Below are positions 10,833 to 20,597 of a stretch of 64,000 nucleotides of DNA, piece after piece. Each line of letters opens with the position of its first letter. Within the stretch, counting starts at the first letter, position 1. This DNA comes from Rhodospirillaceae bacterium. Its GTDB lineage: Bacteria > Pseudomonadota > Alphaproteobacteria > UBA8366 > Aestuariispiraceae. The stretch covers positions 121,895 through 185,894 of the forward strand of contig PAQY01000017.1 in NCBI GenBank assembly GCA_002709955.1, in the 5' to 3' direction. The position numbers and the translations under genes are program-made. The notes beneath the pieces are model-generated. The model saw only the letters and a program-made list of their open reading frames with translations. It was not told the DNA's origin and ran no database searches.

Positions 10833-10960
10833 TGCGCATGATGCTGAATGCTTAACTATGCGCTCATGCTTGCGCATGATGCTGAATGCTTAACTATGAG
10901 CTCATGCTTGCGCATGATGCGGGCTGTTTAACTATGAGCTCATGCTTGCGCATGATGCTC
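10833..10960. repeat. 3 tandem copies of a 38-bp unit plus partial fourth (TGCGCATGATGCTGAATGCTTAACTATGMGCTCATGCT)
   Basis: direct reading: units at 10833, 10871, 10909 and partial at 10947; internal palindrome TCATGC-ttgc-GCATGA. Confidence 0.95.
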
Positions 10961-11118
10961 TGTCATTGGCGTTTGTTAATTAAGACAATCAGAATGTAAT
11001 GTATCAAAAATGGCATTCGGTAATCATTCCTTAAGGAGTGCCCGATAGCGTACATCGGCGATCAGGACTTTTTGCGCCGAAGCTGCGCTCTCTGCGGATT
11101 TATTGAGGTAACTGTAAA

Positions 11119-11388
11119 ATGATGATGAATACCCCTAGGGCATTGGCCAGAAAAACCCTGGTGCAGGGCACACAGGATCCTGCGGAGATCAAAAAGCGCT
11201 CCGTTGTGATATCTGGCCATCGAACCAGCATTTCCTTGGAAAATGTGTTCTGGGAATCCTTGCGTGATATCGCCTCGGCGAATGGACAGTCGGTCAATCA
11301 ACTGGTGACCGAAATTGATCGTCAGCGGACCGGAAATCTGTCCAGCGCCATTCGAACCTATGTTTTACTGGATGCCGTGTCAGACTGA
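11119..11388 (+). CDS. ribbon-helix-helix domain protein
   Basis: RTSISLENVFWESLRDIASANGQSVNQLVTEID: RHH_4-like pattern. Confidence 0.8.
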   Translation: MMMNTPRALARKTLVQGTQDPAEIKKRSVVISGHRTSISLENVFWESLRDIASANGQSVNQLVTEIDRQRTGNLSSAIRTYVLLDAVSD

Positions 11389-11455
11389 GACATCACGACG
11401 CACGGGGATATCCCTTTGAAGTAGAAGATGTTTCCCCCATACGCTCGAAATTTTA

Positions 11456-11531
11456 TGCTGCACTGCACAATTTTACCTTGACCTTTGGGGGGTGAGCCCT
11501 CATTTGTCATGTAATTGTTGCAGTGCAGCAA
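11456..11531. promoter_or_regulatory. pair of inverted TGC-N3-GCA sites (TGCTGCACTGCACAA ... TTGTTGCAGTGCAGCAA), candidate PhaR operators
   Basis: two near-complementary TGC-rich sites upstream of the phasin gene. Confidence 0.6.
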
Positions 11532-11625
11532 GACGGTTTTTCAGCGAGAGCACTGGGCTGTCCCAATGCTCTGTTAAAGTTTGGCGACCGGCCAAAGTTT
11601 GTCGAGCACACTAGGAGGAACACCC

Positions 11626-12123
11626 ATGTCCAAGTCCGCAAAGTCCAGTTTTGACCCAATGAACAATCCTTTCATGGACCCGAAAACAAATCCCTTTCTG
11701 GATCCAGAAAAGAACCCTTTCCTGAAGGGTGATTTCGCCAAGATGTTTCAAGGTTTTGAAGCGCCGAACATGACCGGCATCACCGAAACGCAGCGCAAGA
11801 ACATGGAAGCCCTGACGGTTGCCAACAAAACGGCAGCAGAAGGCGTTCAGGCCATTATCAAGCGCCAGAGCGAAATCATGAAGAACACGATGGATGAAGC
11901 CAATGCGGCGCTGCAGGAATTGCAGACCAAAGGCGTCTCCACACCAGACACCACGGCATCGATCGATCAGGTGAAAACCACCATCGAAACCAGTGTCAGC
12001 AACATGCGTGAACTGTCAGAAATGATGGTCAAGTCACAGTCTGAAGCCTTCGATATCGTCAACAAGCGCTTTGTGGAAAGCCTGGACGAATTGAAGTCTG
12101 CCATGTCCAAGATTTCCAAGTAA
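11626..12123 (+). CDS. phasin family protein (PHA granule-associated)
   Basis: phasin-like helical sequence (QRKNMEALTVANKTAAEGVQAIIKRQSEIMK); AGGAGG SD before MSKSAK. Confidence 0.85.
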   Translation: MSKSAKSSFDPMNNPFMDPKTNPFLDPEKNPFLKGDFAKMFQGFEAPNMTGITETQRKNMEALTVANKTAAEGVQAIIKRQSEIMKNTMDEANAALQELQTKGVSTPDTTASIDQVKTTIETSVSNMRELSEMMVKSQSEAFDIVNKRFVESLDELKSAMSKISK

Positions 12124-12155
12124 GCGGTCAGCCTGCCATCAGGCATTCAGCTTTT

Positions 12156-12192
12156 AGAACGCCCCGGTTCAGTTGGATCGGGGCGTTCTTTT
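12156..12192 (+). terminator. rho-independent terminator after phasin
   Basis: AGAACGCCCCG-loop-CGGGGCGTTCTTTT. Confidence 0.9.
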
Positions 12193-12262
12193 GTCTTGGC
12201 TTTATTTCTGACGGGCTTGCCGTATCCTAATCCCCTGTCTGAAAGAGTAAGGCGATGAGAGG

Positions 12263-12616
12263 ATGGCTGTTGTGAGTGATGATACATTAAGCTTTGACGA
12301 TTTTCTGAAGGTCGACATTCGTGTCGGTACCATTGTCCGGGCCGAACCATATCCAGAGGCGCGGCGGCCGGCGATAAAGCTGTGGGTGGATTTTGGCCCG
12401 GAAATTGGGGAGCGGAAGAGTTCCGCCCAAATCACCACCCATTACACAGTTGATACCCTGCCCGGGCGCCAGGTGATGGGTGTGGTGAATTTTCCGCCCA
12501 AGCAAATCGGCAAGTTCATGTCCGAAGCGCTTATTCTTGGTGTACCCGATGAGAATGGTGAGGTTGTCTTATTGCAGCCCAGTCAGCCGGTCCCAAATGG
12601 CGGACGGATGTATTGA
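12263..12616 (+). CDS. csaA: CsaA-like tRNA-binding/export chaperone
   Basis: FDDFLKVDIRVGTIVRAEPYPEARRPAIKLWVDFG...SSAQIT...VVNFPPKQIGKFMSEALILG. Confidence 0.9.
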   Translation: MAVVSDDTLSFDDFLKVDIRVGTIVRAEPYPEARRPAIKLWVDFGPEIGERKSSAQITTHYTVDTLPGRQVMGVVNFPPKQIGKFMSEALILGVPDENGEVVLLQPSQPVPNGGRMY

Positions 12617-12877
12617 AACAACAGTCTGGCCCTCTCTGCGCTAAGATCAAATTCCCTTGATTTGGTAATCATTTATGCGGCGGGATCAGAAATGCATTTT
12701 GTGCAGGGCAGCATCCCACTCAATTCATGTCACACGGGATGATTTGCTCTATGCACCGGCGGCTATAACGGGCATACAAGCGCCAATCCCGATCACGACG
12801 GCTGCACCATGCGGTCGCAAGAGGGTCGTTCCCTGGAACGGGTCGGGGCGGAACATCTACTGGTAGGAGAGACGCCG

Positions 12878-13375
12878 ATGCCGCGTGACGACATCGCTCT
12901 TTCCCGACTGGGGACGGCCGCGGACGTGTTCCAAAGCGAATCCCACGAGGACAAGAGCGTACAGACGAATGCAACCGTGATCCCTTTTCCATCGCAAGAC
13001 GGAAGACTGGATCATTTTATCCAACGCGATGGCATGTGCTTCGCAGGAACCCATCTGATTATCGACGTCTGGGACGCCGCTAATCTGGATGATATCGACC
13101 ATATCGAGGCCACTTTGAAGGAATGCGTGACTGTGGCCGGGGCGACCCTGTTGCATTGTCATTTGCATCGCTTCAATCCTGAAGGCGTGTCTGGTGTTCT
13201 GGTTCTGGCGGAAAGCCATATCTCGATCCATACATGGCCGGAAATGGGCTATGCGGCGCTGGATGTCTTCATGTGCGGCGACAGCCGTCCACATGCGGCC
13301 ATTGATGTGCTGAAGCGGGGCTTTGTGACCCAGAATGTTACGGTTCAGGATCTGCATCGCGGTCGGGTTTCTTAA
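12878..13375 (+). CDS. speD: S-adenosylmethionine decarboxylase proenzyme
   Basis: SESHISIHTWPEMGYAALDVFMCG motif. Confidence 0.93.
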   Translation: MPRDDIALSRLGTAADVFQSESHEDKSVQTNATVIPFPSQDGRLDHFIQRDGMCFAGTHLIIDVWDAANLDDIDHIEATLKECVTVAGATLLHCHLHRFNPEGVSGVLVLAESHISIHTWPEMGYAALDVFMCGDSRPHAAIDVLKRGFVTQNVTVQDLHRGRVS

Positions 13376-13403
13376 GCCTGCGCCGTCTTCTACACTGCAT
13401 CTA

Positions 13404-13429
13404 AACGCGGGCCTAGGAAGGTCCGCGTT
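13404..13429 (+). other. 11-bp stem-loop with AGGA tetraloop in the speD-speE gap
   Basis: AACGCGGGCCT-AGGA-AGGTCCGCGTT (one G:U pair), no U-tract. Confidence 0.8.
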
Positions 13430-13456
13430 GGTGCCTCTATTTATAAGGGACGCTCA

Positions 13457-14302
13457 ATGACCGACTGGTTTGACGAGACGCTGCATCCGGAATTCCGCCA
13501 GGGCCTTTCCATGGATCGCATCCTGTACCGGGATACATCGGACCTTCAGGATCTGGTGATCTTTGACAATGCGCGCTTCGGTCGGGTGATGTGCCTGGAT
13601 GGCGTGGTCCAAACGACGGAAGGTGATGAATTCGTCTATCACGAAATGATGGCCCATGTGCCCATTCTGGCCCATGGCGCGGCACGGGCGGTTTTGATCA
13701 TCGGCGGGGGCGATGGCGGCATGGCGCGGGAGGTTTTGAAGCATTCCAACACGCTGGTCACGATGGTTGAGATTGATGGCGCGGTTGTGGATTTCTGCCA
13801 GGAACACCTGCCCAATCATTCCGCCGGGGCATTTGATAATCCCCGCCTGGATCTGATCATCGCCGATGGGGCACAATTCGTGAAGGAAACGGAGCGGCGG
13901 TTTGATGTCATCCTTGTCGATTCCACGGATCCGATCGGTCCCGGTGCCGTCCTGTTCACAGCGGAATTCTATGCTGATTGCAAGCGGTGCCTGACGCCTG
14001 GCGGTGTTGTGGTGACCCAGAATGGGGTGCCATTCGTGCAGCCGGAAGAAGTCACCAATTCCTATCGGCGATTGGGTGAAAGCTTTACGGACGTGCATTT
14101 TTATCGTGCCGCGGTTCCCACCTATCAGGGCGGCGATATGGCCTTTGGCTGGGCCAGCGACAACGCGCAATTGCGTCAGGTTGCCGTATCGGAACTGACC
14201 CGCCGGTATCAGGCTTCCCGGATCGAAACACGCTATGTGACGCCCGAACTCCATGCGGCGTCCTTTGCGCTGCCCAAAACCATCCAGGATTTGATGCGCT
14301 AG
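13457..14302 (+). CDS. speE: spermidine synthase (polyamine aminopropyltransferase)
   Basis: VLIIGGGDGGMAREVLKH, DVILVDSTDPIGPG motifs. Confidence 0.94.
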   Translation: MTDWFDETLHPEFRQGLSMDRILYRDTSDLQDLVIFDNARFGRVMCLDGVVQTTEGDEFVYHEMMAHVPILAHGAARAVLIIGGGDGGMAREVLKHSNTLVTMVEIDGAVVDFCQEHLPNHSAGAFDNPRLDLIIADGAQFVKETERRFDVILVDSTDPIGPGAVLFTAEFYADCKRCLTPGGVVVTQNGVPFVQPEEVTNSYRRLGESFTDVHFYRAAVPTYQGGDMAFGWASDNAQLRQVAVSELTRRYQASRIETRYVTPELHAASFALPKTIQDLMR

Positions 14303-14378
14303 GCCTACCGCAGACTTGCAAAACGCACAGACTACGGATACAAGGCCTCCGTGTCTGACGGTTCACCCGCCCAGACAA

Positions 14379-14454
14379 GCCGCCTTAGCTCAGTTGGTAG
14401 AGCATCGCATTCGTAATGCGGGGGTCGCGTGTTCGAGTCACGCAGGCGGCACCA
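14379..14454 (+). tRNA. tRNA-Thr (anticodon CGT)
   Basis: 76-nt cloverleaf GCCGCCT...AGGCGGC-ACCA, loop TTCGTAA, TTCGAGT T-arm. Confidence 0.95.
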
Positions 14455-14524
14455 TTACCCCAGAACTATTTCTCAGCAAACAGCGATGTCCACGGTGACG
14501 TATTTTTGGCAGTCGTAAAATGCG

Positions 14525-15883
14525 CTAGCGTGAGATTTTCTTTGCGGCTGCGGCCATCTCGGAGGCCGCACCGGATAAACCTTTCGCTGCGGCAACGACT
14601 TCTCCAAGTGGGGTAACGGATCCCCCATCATCGCCAGCATCACCGCTGTATTTTTGCCCCATCACTGCCCTTATGATATCTGGAAGAAGCTTGGTATCGA
14701 CCCCTTCCGAGCGAAGGGAGAATAGCGCGGTTTGTACATCACCGATACGCCGGGATTGAGCCAATTCCGCTGCCATTGATCGCAACAGAACCGTCCCAAC
14801 TGCGATCAGCACTATGGTGATGAGGGACGTGCGCAAAGCTGCGAGCCAGAAGACAGTTTCATTGGAGCGAAGCCTTTCGATCAATGTGCTGCGTTGGTCC
14901 TGCAAGGCATTGATTTCAGATTCAGCATTCGTTTGTTCTGCTTCGTATCGGCCCTTTGCAGAGTCGAGTGATTGGAGCAGGCGCGTGGTGAAGTCGCCAT
15001 ACTCACCGGCCAGCACCATGCGTTTGATCGCTTCGACGGCCAGTTTCCCAGCTTGTTCATAATTTAGGCCTGGTTCGTCGGAAGAACGATCCGTAATCCA
15101 TATACTTTCTATGGGCTGGGAATTTATTCGATCACAGGTTCCTTCAATTTTCACTGACCATTTTGGAGGGTGGTTCTCGTTTGATAAGAAAGATGGCGGT
15201 CTTTCAACTTCTTCAAAGCGAAGCAGTGTATCCGCCAGACAAAAGTTATGACGAAAAACAAGAAAGTTCCGGATGTTGATCGTGTCACTCACTGCACCGT
15301 CGTTGCTGAGTTCGTTGTTACTTGGCTGTAGACTGTTTCTGTCTTCCTCATTAAGTCCAAAATCGATTGCTGGCGTTATGTAACCTGTCAACGCAGTGTC
15401 ATTCCTGGAAAGAAAGCCAATGATGTCCTCGGCAAAATCATGCAGGTTCAAAACTTCACGTCGAATGGCATCATTTCTCTGTTCCAAAGGATCCGAGTAA
15501 TTGTTGATTTCATGCAAAAATGCATAAAGGCTCATGGAGGTGACATCGCTGTATGTATCAGTCACAAAGTATTTAATGGGGGGAGGTTTTGCGGAAGCAA
15601 TTTTTGATCTGATCTGGTCATTGCGCGCGAGGAGTGTGGATAAGAACCGAGCCTTTACATCCAAGGATTCAATGCGGGTTGTCGCCTCATCAATAGTTTT
15701 GCGTGCTGCATCGCGTTCACCACTGTCATTGATCGGCGCACTTTTTACCAATTCTTCAAATGGCTGAAGCTCTGTTACAACCCAGTATAAAACGGCACCC
15801 CAAACTGCGATGAGACCGGCTATCGCCAAGGCCATCAGACGCGCCCGAAACTGATGTGTCCTTAAGTCCTTGGTAACGTCCAT
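14525..15883 (-). CDS. uncharacterised membrane protein, two predicted TM helices flanking a large extracytoplasmic domain
   Basis: long ORF; hydrophobic LMALAIAGLIAVWGAVLYWVV and LRTSLITIVLIAVGTVLL; no family recognised. Confidence 0.7.
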   Translation of the reverse strand: MDVTKDLRTHQFRARLMALAIAGLIAVWGAVLYWVVTELQPFEELVKSAPINDSGERDAARKTIDEATTRIESLDVKARFLSTLLARNDQIRSKIASAKPPPIKYFVTDTYSDVTSMSLYAFLHEINNYSDPLEQRNDAIRREVLNLHDFAEDIIGFLSRNDTALTGYITPAIDFGLNEEDRNSLQPSNNELSNDGAVSDTINIRNFLVFRHNFCLADTLLRFEEVERPPSFLSNENHPPKWSVKIEGTCDRINSQPIESIWITDRSSDEPGLNYEQAGKLAVEAIKRMVLAGEYGDFTTRLLQSLDSAKGRYEAEQTNAESEINALQDQRSTLIERLRSNETVFWLAALRTSLITIVLIAVGTVLLRSMAAELAQSRRIGDVQTALFSLRSEGVDTKLLPDIIRAVMGQKYSGDAGDDGGSVTPLGEVVAAAKGLSGAASEMAAAAKKISR

Positions 15884-15994
15884 GATTGCCTCCCCCGGTG
15901 TTGTTTCCCGATTCAAACAACTGTAAAATGAAACTGCAGACAACGGAACATTCAATTTATCAAATGTGAAACAACTGCGCTGTGCCCCCCTATT

Positions 15995-16657
15995 CTATCC
16001 AAACGGCCTGATCGTACCGATATCATGTTGGGTGATGTAATCGGCGACGGCTTGTTTCAGGGCGGTGGCGGCCTGGATGGGGATTTTATAGGCATGGCCG
16101 CCCTGAACCAGGCGGTTGTCTTGCATGACCCAAAAGCTGGGCGTTTTGCCGCGGTTGGAAACGTGAATGGCCAATGGCACAGGAGCGCCGTTGGGATTGG
16201 TCAACGACAAACGCGTGCCGTCTTCCTTTGGCGTAAGGTCTATACCAAACAGCCAGCGCTCTTGGCGCAAGACATACCGGATCGCTTCTTCTACCAGTTT
16301 GACGGGGTCATCGGCATCGACCCGGGCCAATTGTTGGGCCACCAGAATCTCTAAAGCCTGTGACGCGGTGCTGATATCTTCCGAATCTATCGACAGTGCT
16401 GCATTTAAGCAACGCGCCCCAATCTTGGCCAAATCTTCAGGGGTGAGCATTCCGGCAAGCCCCCAATGCTCCAGATCTTCGGCCGTGGTTTCACGGTTGC
16501 GTTCGACTGAAAGGCGAAGAGGTGCAACCTGTGAGACAGTATTATCCTGAGCGCTATCCTGGTTTTCATTCGAGCCATCTTTCGGCGGAATGATCGATTT
16601 ACCGTTATGAACTAAGACGATAGCATTTAGATCGGAAATAAAGCGTATATCAGTCAA
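15995..16657 (-). CDS. uncharacterised protein
   Basis: 220-aa ORF; no family recognised. Confidence 0.65.
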   Translation of the reverse strand: MTDIRFISDLNAIVLVHNGKSIIPPKDGSNENQDSAQDNTVSQVAPLRLSVERNRETTAEDLEHWGLAGMLTPEDLAKIGARCLNAALSIDSEDISTASQALEILVAQQLARVDADDPVKLVEEAIRYVLRQERWLFGIDLTPKEDGTRLSLTNPNGAPVPLAIHVSNRGKTPSFWVMQDNRLVQGGHAYKIPIQAATALKQAVADYITQHDIGTIRPFG

Positions 16658-16911
16658 TTTTTATATAATCTTTCTGCATGATCGTTAAAGACGTATGAAA
16701 GTTTCAATCCATCTCTTACTTGGTCTGTCAAATTCTTGTTAAAGCAATGTTCACTATAATGCTACTATAGTTGTATATCTGTCATTTTAAAATTACCTCG
16801 ATACCGCAAAAATCGCGTTTTACTAGAACTTTTGAAAATCAATCAAGTTGAATAACGTGAGGGATTCGCTAATTGTGTTGCCGATAATTTGGTCGGTAAA
16901 GGAATTACTAG

Positions 16912-17262
16912 ATGGCACATCCAGTTGACGTAGCAGTTGGCAATCGGGTTCGGGAGTTAAGGACGCGTGCGGGACTGTCTCAGACTGATTTGGGGGAGAA
17001 GTTGGGCGTCAGCTTTCAACAGGTACAAAAGTACGAAAAAGGTGTGAATCGCATGGGGGCCAGTCGCTTGATACAAATCTGCGATGCCTTGAAAGTATCG
17101 ATTGCCGACGTTTTCGATGGGGTGGAATCCACAGTAGATGCCGCCCAAAAAACATTGGCGGATCCAGAAGCCATGCGCATCGCCCGCGATATTCAACGTA
17201 TCGAAAATGAAAATATGCGCCTGGCGGTCAAACAATTGGTCCGAACAATGTCGCGGGCCTGA
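16912..17262 (+). CDS. XRE-family helix-turn-helix regulator
   Basis: VGNRVRELRTRAGLSQTDLGEKLGVSFQQVQKYEKGVNRMGASRL. Confidence 0.92.
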   Translation: MAHPVDVAVGNRVRELRTRAGLSQTDLGEKLGVSFQQVQKYEKGVNRMGASRLIQICDALKVSIADVFDGVESTVDAAQKTLADPEAMRIARDIQRIENENMRLAVKQLVRTMSRA

Positions 17263-17431
17263 GGGTGGCATAAAGACTGACCAGACACATGTGTCTGCGC
17301 CTGTATTTTTATTGAAAACAGCGCCAAAATGGCCGGGTGCCCCAAGCGATTGGTCGCTGGGGCCTTGGCCTTATTGTGTGGCCCCTCTATTCTTGGGCTG
17401 ATTAAATGCTTACCGGATAAGAGAGGCCTGG

Positions 17432-17884
17432 ATGGTAGCCCTTTTCATTGATGCGGATGCCTGTCCTGTGAAGGATGAAGCATTGAAAGTGGCCACCCGT
17501 CATGGTCTGAAGACCTATATGGTCAGTGATGGCGGGTTGCGCCCGTCGCGGGATCCAATGGTGCAGGATGTCATCGTCGCCAGCGGGGCCGATGCGGCGG
17601 ATGATTGGATCGCCGAGAACATTCAGCCAGCGGACATTTGTGTGACCAACGACATTCCCCTGGCCGCCCGGTGCCTGGCACAGCAAGCCTTTGCGTTGAA
17701 GCCCAATGGGGATGTCTTCACACAGGATGGCATCGGCATGGCCCTGGCCCAGCGAGAGCTGATGCAGGGTCTCAGAGAAACCGGTGCGATTACGGGCGGA
17801 CCGCGCCCGTTCAACAAGGCGGATCGTTCGCAATTCCTCAATCGACTGGAAACCACAGTACAGGCGGCCAAACGTCGGTCGTGA
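17432..17884 (+). CDS. YaiI/YqxD family protein (DUF188)
   Basis: FIDADACPVKDEALKVA ... VTNDIPLAARCL. Confidence 0.9.
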   Translation: MVALFIDADACPVKDEALKVATRHGLKTYMVSDGGLRPSRDPMVQDVIVASGADAADDWIAENIQPADICVTNDIPLAARCLAQQAFALKPNGDVFTQDGIGMALAQRELMQGLRETGAITGGPRPFNKADRSQFLNRLETTVQAAKRRS

Positions 17885-18014
17885 CCTGACACGGGATCAA
17901 CTTGTCCTGGGTCTTGCCAAGTCGGTCGGATCGAAAGACAGTCGCGGTTCACGTCTTGCGCTATGAATAGCCTCAGATTTAGAACATGCGATTGTGGAAA
18001 GAGAGTGTGGAACC

Positions 18015-19274
18015 ATGACCGGTGATACCCCGATGATGCCGCTGGACGGCGTTCGGATTCTGGACCTAAGCCGTATCTTGGCGGGACCTACGGCGACACA
18101 ATATCTGGGCGATCTGGGCGCAGATGTGATCAAGGTGGAACGACCGGAGGCCGGGGATGATACGCGCAAATGGGGGCCCCCTTATGTAACAGGCGCAGAT
18201 GGGAAACCCACGCGAGAGAGCGCGTATTATCTAAGCTCCAACCGCAACAAGCGATCAATTACTGTTAATCTGGCCAGTCTGGAGGGGCAGAAGCTGATCC
18301 GCCGTCTGATCGCGAAATGTGATGTTCTGGTCGAAAATTATAAAGTGGGCGGATTGAAGAAATATGGCCTGTCTTACGAGGATCTGAAGGGTGAATTTCC
18401 AGGGCTGGTTTTCTGCTCAATCACTGGGTTCGGCCAAACAGGTCCCTATGCAAAACGCGCAGGCTATGACTTTCTGGCGCAGGGCCTGGGTGGGTTGATG
18501 TCGATCACCGGACCGCGCGACGGACAGCCGATGAAGGTCGGTGTCGGGATTGCCGATGTGATGTGTGGCATGTATGCGACGACCGCTATTTTGGCAGCGT
18601 TAAGGCACCGGGATCGCACCGGCCGGGGTCAACAGATCGATTGCGCCCTGCTGGACACCCAGGTCGCCTGGTTGGTGAATGAGGGGGTGAATTATCTGCT
18701 ATCCGGTCAGGTACCCGTGCGCCAGGGCAATGAACATCCCAATATCGTGCCCTATGCCGTTATGGAATCGTCCGATGGTCACTTTATTCTTGCTGTGGGC
18801 AATGACAGTCAGTTTCAAAAATGGTGTGACTTTGCCGGTGCACAGGATCTGGCACAGGATCCCCGCTTTACGACGAATTCGCTGCGGGTTGCCAACCGGG
18901 TCGCCCTGTATGCTGCAATGCCTGCTTATACCAGACAGAAGTCCACGGATGTATGGATTGATGGATTGGCCGCACGGGGCGTGCCCTGTGGGCCCGTGAA
19001 GAATATCGCCCAAGTGTTTGAAGATGAACAGGTTGTCGCCCGAAACATGAAAATCGATGTGCCGCATCCTCAAGCGCAATCCGGCACAGTCCCATTGATC
19101 GCGAATCCGGTTAAGTTTTCCGAAACCCCGATACAATATCGCATGGCCCCACCGACACTGGGCCAGCATACGGATGAAATTCTACGCGAGGTTCTGGGCT
19201 GTGATGAGGGGGAGATTGCAGCATTGGCTGACGCTGGCGCAACAACGGCTGTTGGGACCGCTGGCGACGATTAG
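18015..19274 (+). CDS. CaiB/BaiF family CoA-transferase
   Basis: GVRILDLSRILAGPTATQYLGDLGADVIKVERPEAGDDTRKWGPPY. Confidence 0.93.
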   Translation: MTGDTPMMPLDGVRILDLSRILAGPTATQYLGDLGADVIKVERPEAGDDTRKWGPPYVTGADGKPTRESAYYLSSNRNKRSITVNLASLEGQKLIRRLIAKCDVLVENYKVGGLKKYGLSYEDLKGEFPGLVFCSITGFGQTGPYAKRAGYDFLAQGLGGLMSITGPRDGQPMKVGVGIADVMCGMYATTAILAALRHRDRTGRGQQIDCALLDTQVAWLVNEGVNYLLSGQVPVRQGNEHPNIVPYAVMESSDGHFILAVGNDSQFQKWCDFAGAQDLAQDPRFTTNSLRVANRVALYAAMPAYTRQKSTDVWIDGLAARGVPCGPVKNIAQVFEDEQVVARNMKIDVPHPQAQSGTVPLIANPVKFSETPIQYRMAPPTLGQHTDEILREVLGCDEGEIAALADAGATTAVGTAGDD

Positions 19275-20572
19275 CTGGTCCAACGGTCAATATCAGGGGC
19301 CAGCCCCAACAGCGCCAGACCTTGGGCGACGGACCCGAATTCGTCGCCGCTGACGACCTGATCTGTGCCAAACGTGTCGGTAAAGATTTTCCGCACCGCC
19401 GGGATCAACGAACTGCCCCCGGTCATGAAGACGCGATCAATGCGGGCGGGGGGCATGTCGGCCTGTTGGAGTAACGATTCCACGGTATGTGAAATCTGGG
19501 CCAGGTCCGGGGCGATCCAGTCTTCAAAGGCGGACCGATTCAGCGTTTCGGTCACCTTAACATTCCCCAGATCAATCGACAGATCGGCAGTGTCCTGACT
19601 GGACAGTTTCGCCTTCGCTTTGGATACCGCCTGGAAACAGGCAAGACCGCGGTTCATTTCAATCACATCGATCAGATTTTGGATCTGATCCGGTTCTGTG
19701 GAACTGCGCTTGATCTCATCCAATTCCCGCAAAGACACGGGCGTCCTCAGGCTGGTCAATAAATGCCATTTGGAAAAGGAGGTATAGTATTTGCGCGGAA
19801 CGGGCAGTGTCTTGCCATTCACGATACATTCGGACTCGCTGCCCAGATGTTTCAACAGGACATTCTGGATGATGCGATAATCGAAACTGTCCCCGGCAAT
19901 CCCGATCCCGGCATGGGCAATCGGGTCGGCCTGAATGGCGTCTGGCGTATGGTTGAATCGTGTGATCAGAAAATCTGATGTCCCCCCACCAAAATCCGCG
20001 ATCAGAACCGTCACGGATTCTTGCAGCGCCCTGAAATAGGAAAAGGCACCCCCGACGGGTTCCAGGGCGATGCGGACGTTTTTAAGGCCCAGCCGGTCAA
20101 AGGCGTCCCGATATCGCGCCAGGGCCAGGGCTTCATCGGGGAAAGGCCCATAGAAGGTCACAGGACGCCCCAGGACGATTTCCTTTTCGCCCTGCGCGGC
20201 TTCGATTGCTTTCAACAGGGTCGTGTTCTTGAAGAAACTGACCATCAGATCGGAAAAACTGAACCGCTTGGTGAAAATATTGGTGTGTTTGAAGGCCGCG
20301 CTGGCGACATGGCTTTTAAAGGATTGGATATAGCGCACGTCGTCGGGAAACTCCGCCGCCAGTTCAATCGCCTTATGACCTGTTTCATAGTCAATCTGTG
20401 TGCGCCCCGCCACCTCCACAGGCTCAAAAGCCAGAACTGATGGGTGAACACCTGTCGTCGTTTCGCCGGATTTCTCCAGCGGCACAGCCGAAACAGACCC
20501 GTGCCGGTCTGCCCGCATGACAACAGTGTTTGTTGTGCCAAAATCGACACCAAAGGAGATATCCGCTGTCAT
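19271..20572 (-). CDS. Hsp70 family (YegD-like) protein
   Basis: FGVDFGTTNTVVM, IADFGGGTSDFLI, MTGGSSLIPAVR. Confidence 0.88.
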   Translation of the reverse strand: MTADISFGVDFGTTNTVVMRADRHGSVSAVPLEKSGETTTGVHPSVLAFEPVEVAGRTQIDYETGHKAIELAAEFPDDVRYIQSFKSHVASAAFKHTNIFTKRFSFSDLMVSFFKNTTLLKAIEAAQGEKEIVLGRPVTFYGPFPDEALALARYRDAFDRLGLKNVRIALEPVGGAFSYFRALQESVTVLIADFGGGTSDFLITRFNHTPDAIQADPIAHAGIGIAGDSFDYRIIQNVLLKHLGSESECIVNGKTLPVPRKYYTSFSKWHLLTSLRTPVSLRELDEIKRSSTEPDQIQNLIDVIEMNRGLACFQAVSKAKAKLSSQDTADLSIDLGNVKVTETLNRSAFEDWIAPDLAQISHTVESLLQQADMPPARIDRVFMTGGSSLIPAVRKIFTDTFGTDQVVSGDEFGSVAQGLALLGLAPDIDRWTS

Positions 20573-20597
20573 GACGTATTACCGGAAATAGTAAGGA

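Noticed and set aside
10833-10960. CRISPR-like repeat array
   Set aside because: Units are directly contiguous with no unique spacers, only three full copies, and no cas genes in the window.
12675-12866. small ORF between csaA and speD
   Set aside because: Overlaps the speD leader in another frame, no family features; probably spurious.
14316-14498. plus-strand 60-aa ORF
   Set aside because: Runs through tRNA-Thr; its AALAQLVEHRIRNAGVACSSHAGG peptide is tRNA translation.
19271-20572. second DnaK as part of a special stress system
   Set aside because: Looks like an ordinary YegD-type Hsp70 relative with no J-protein or NEF partner adjacent.
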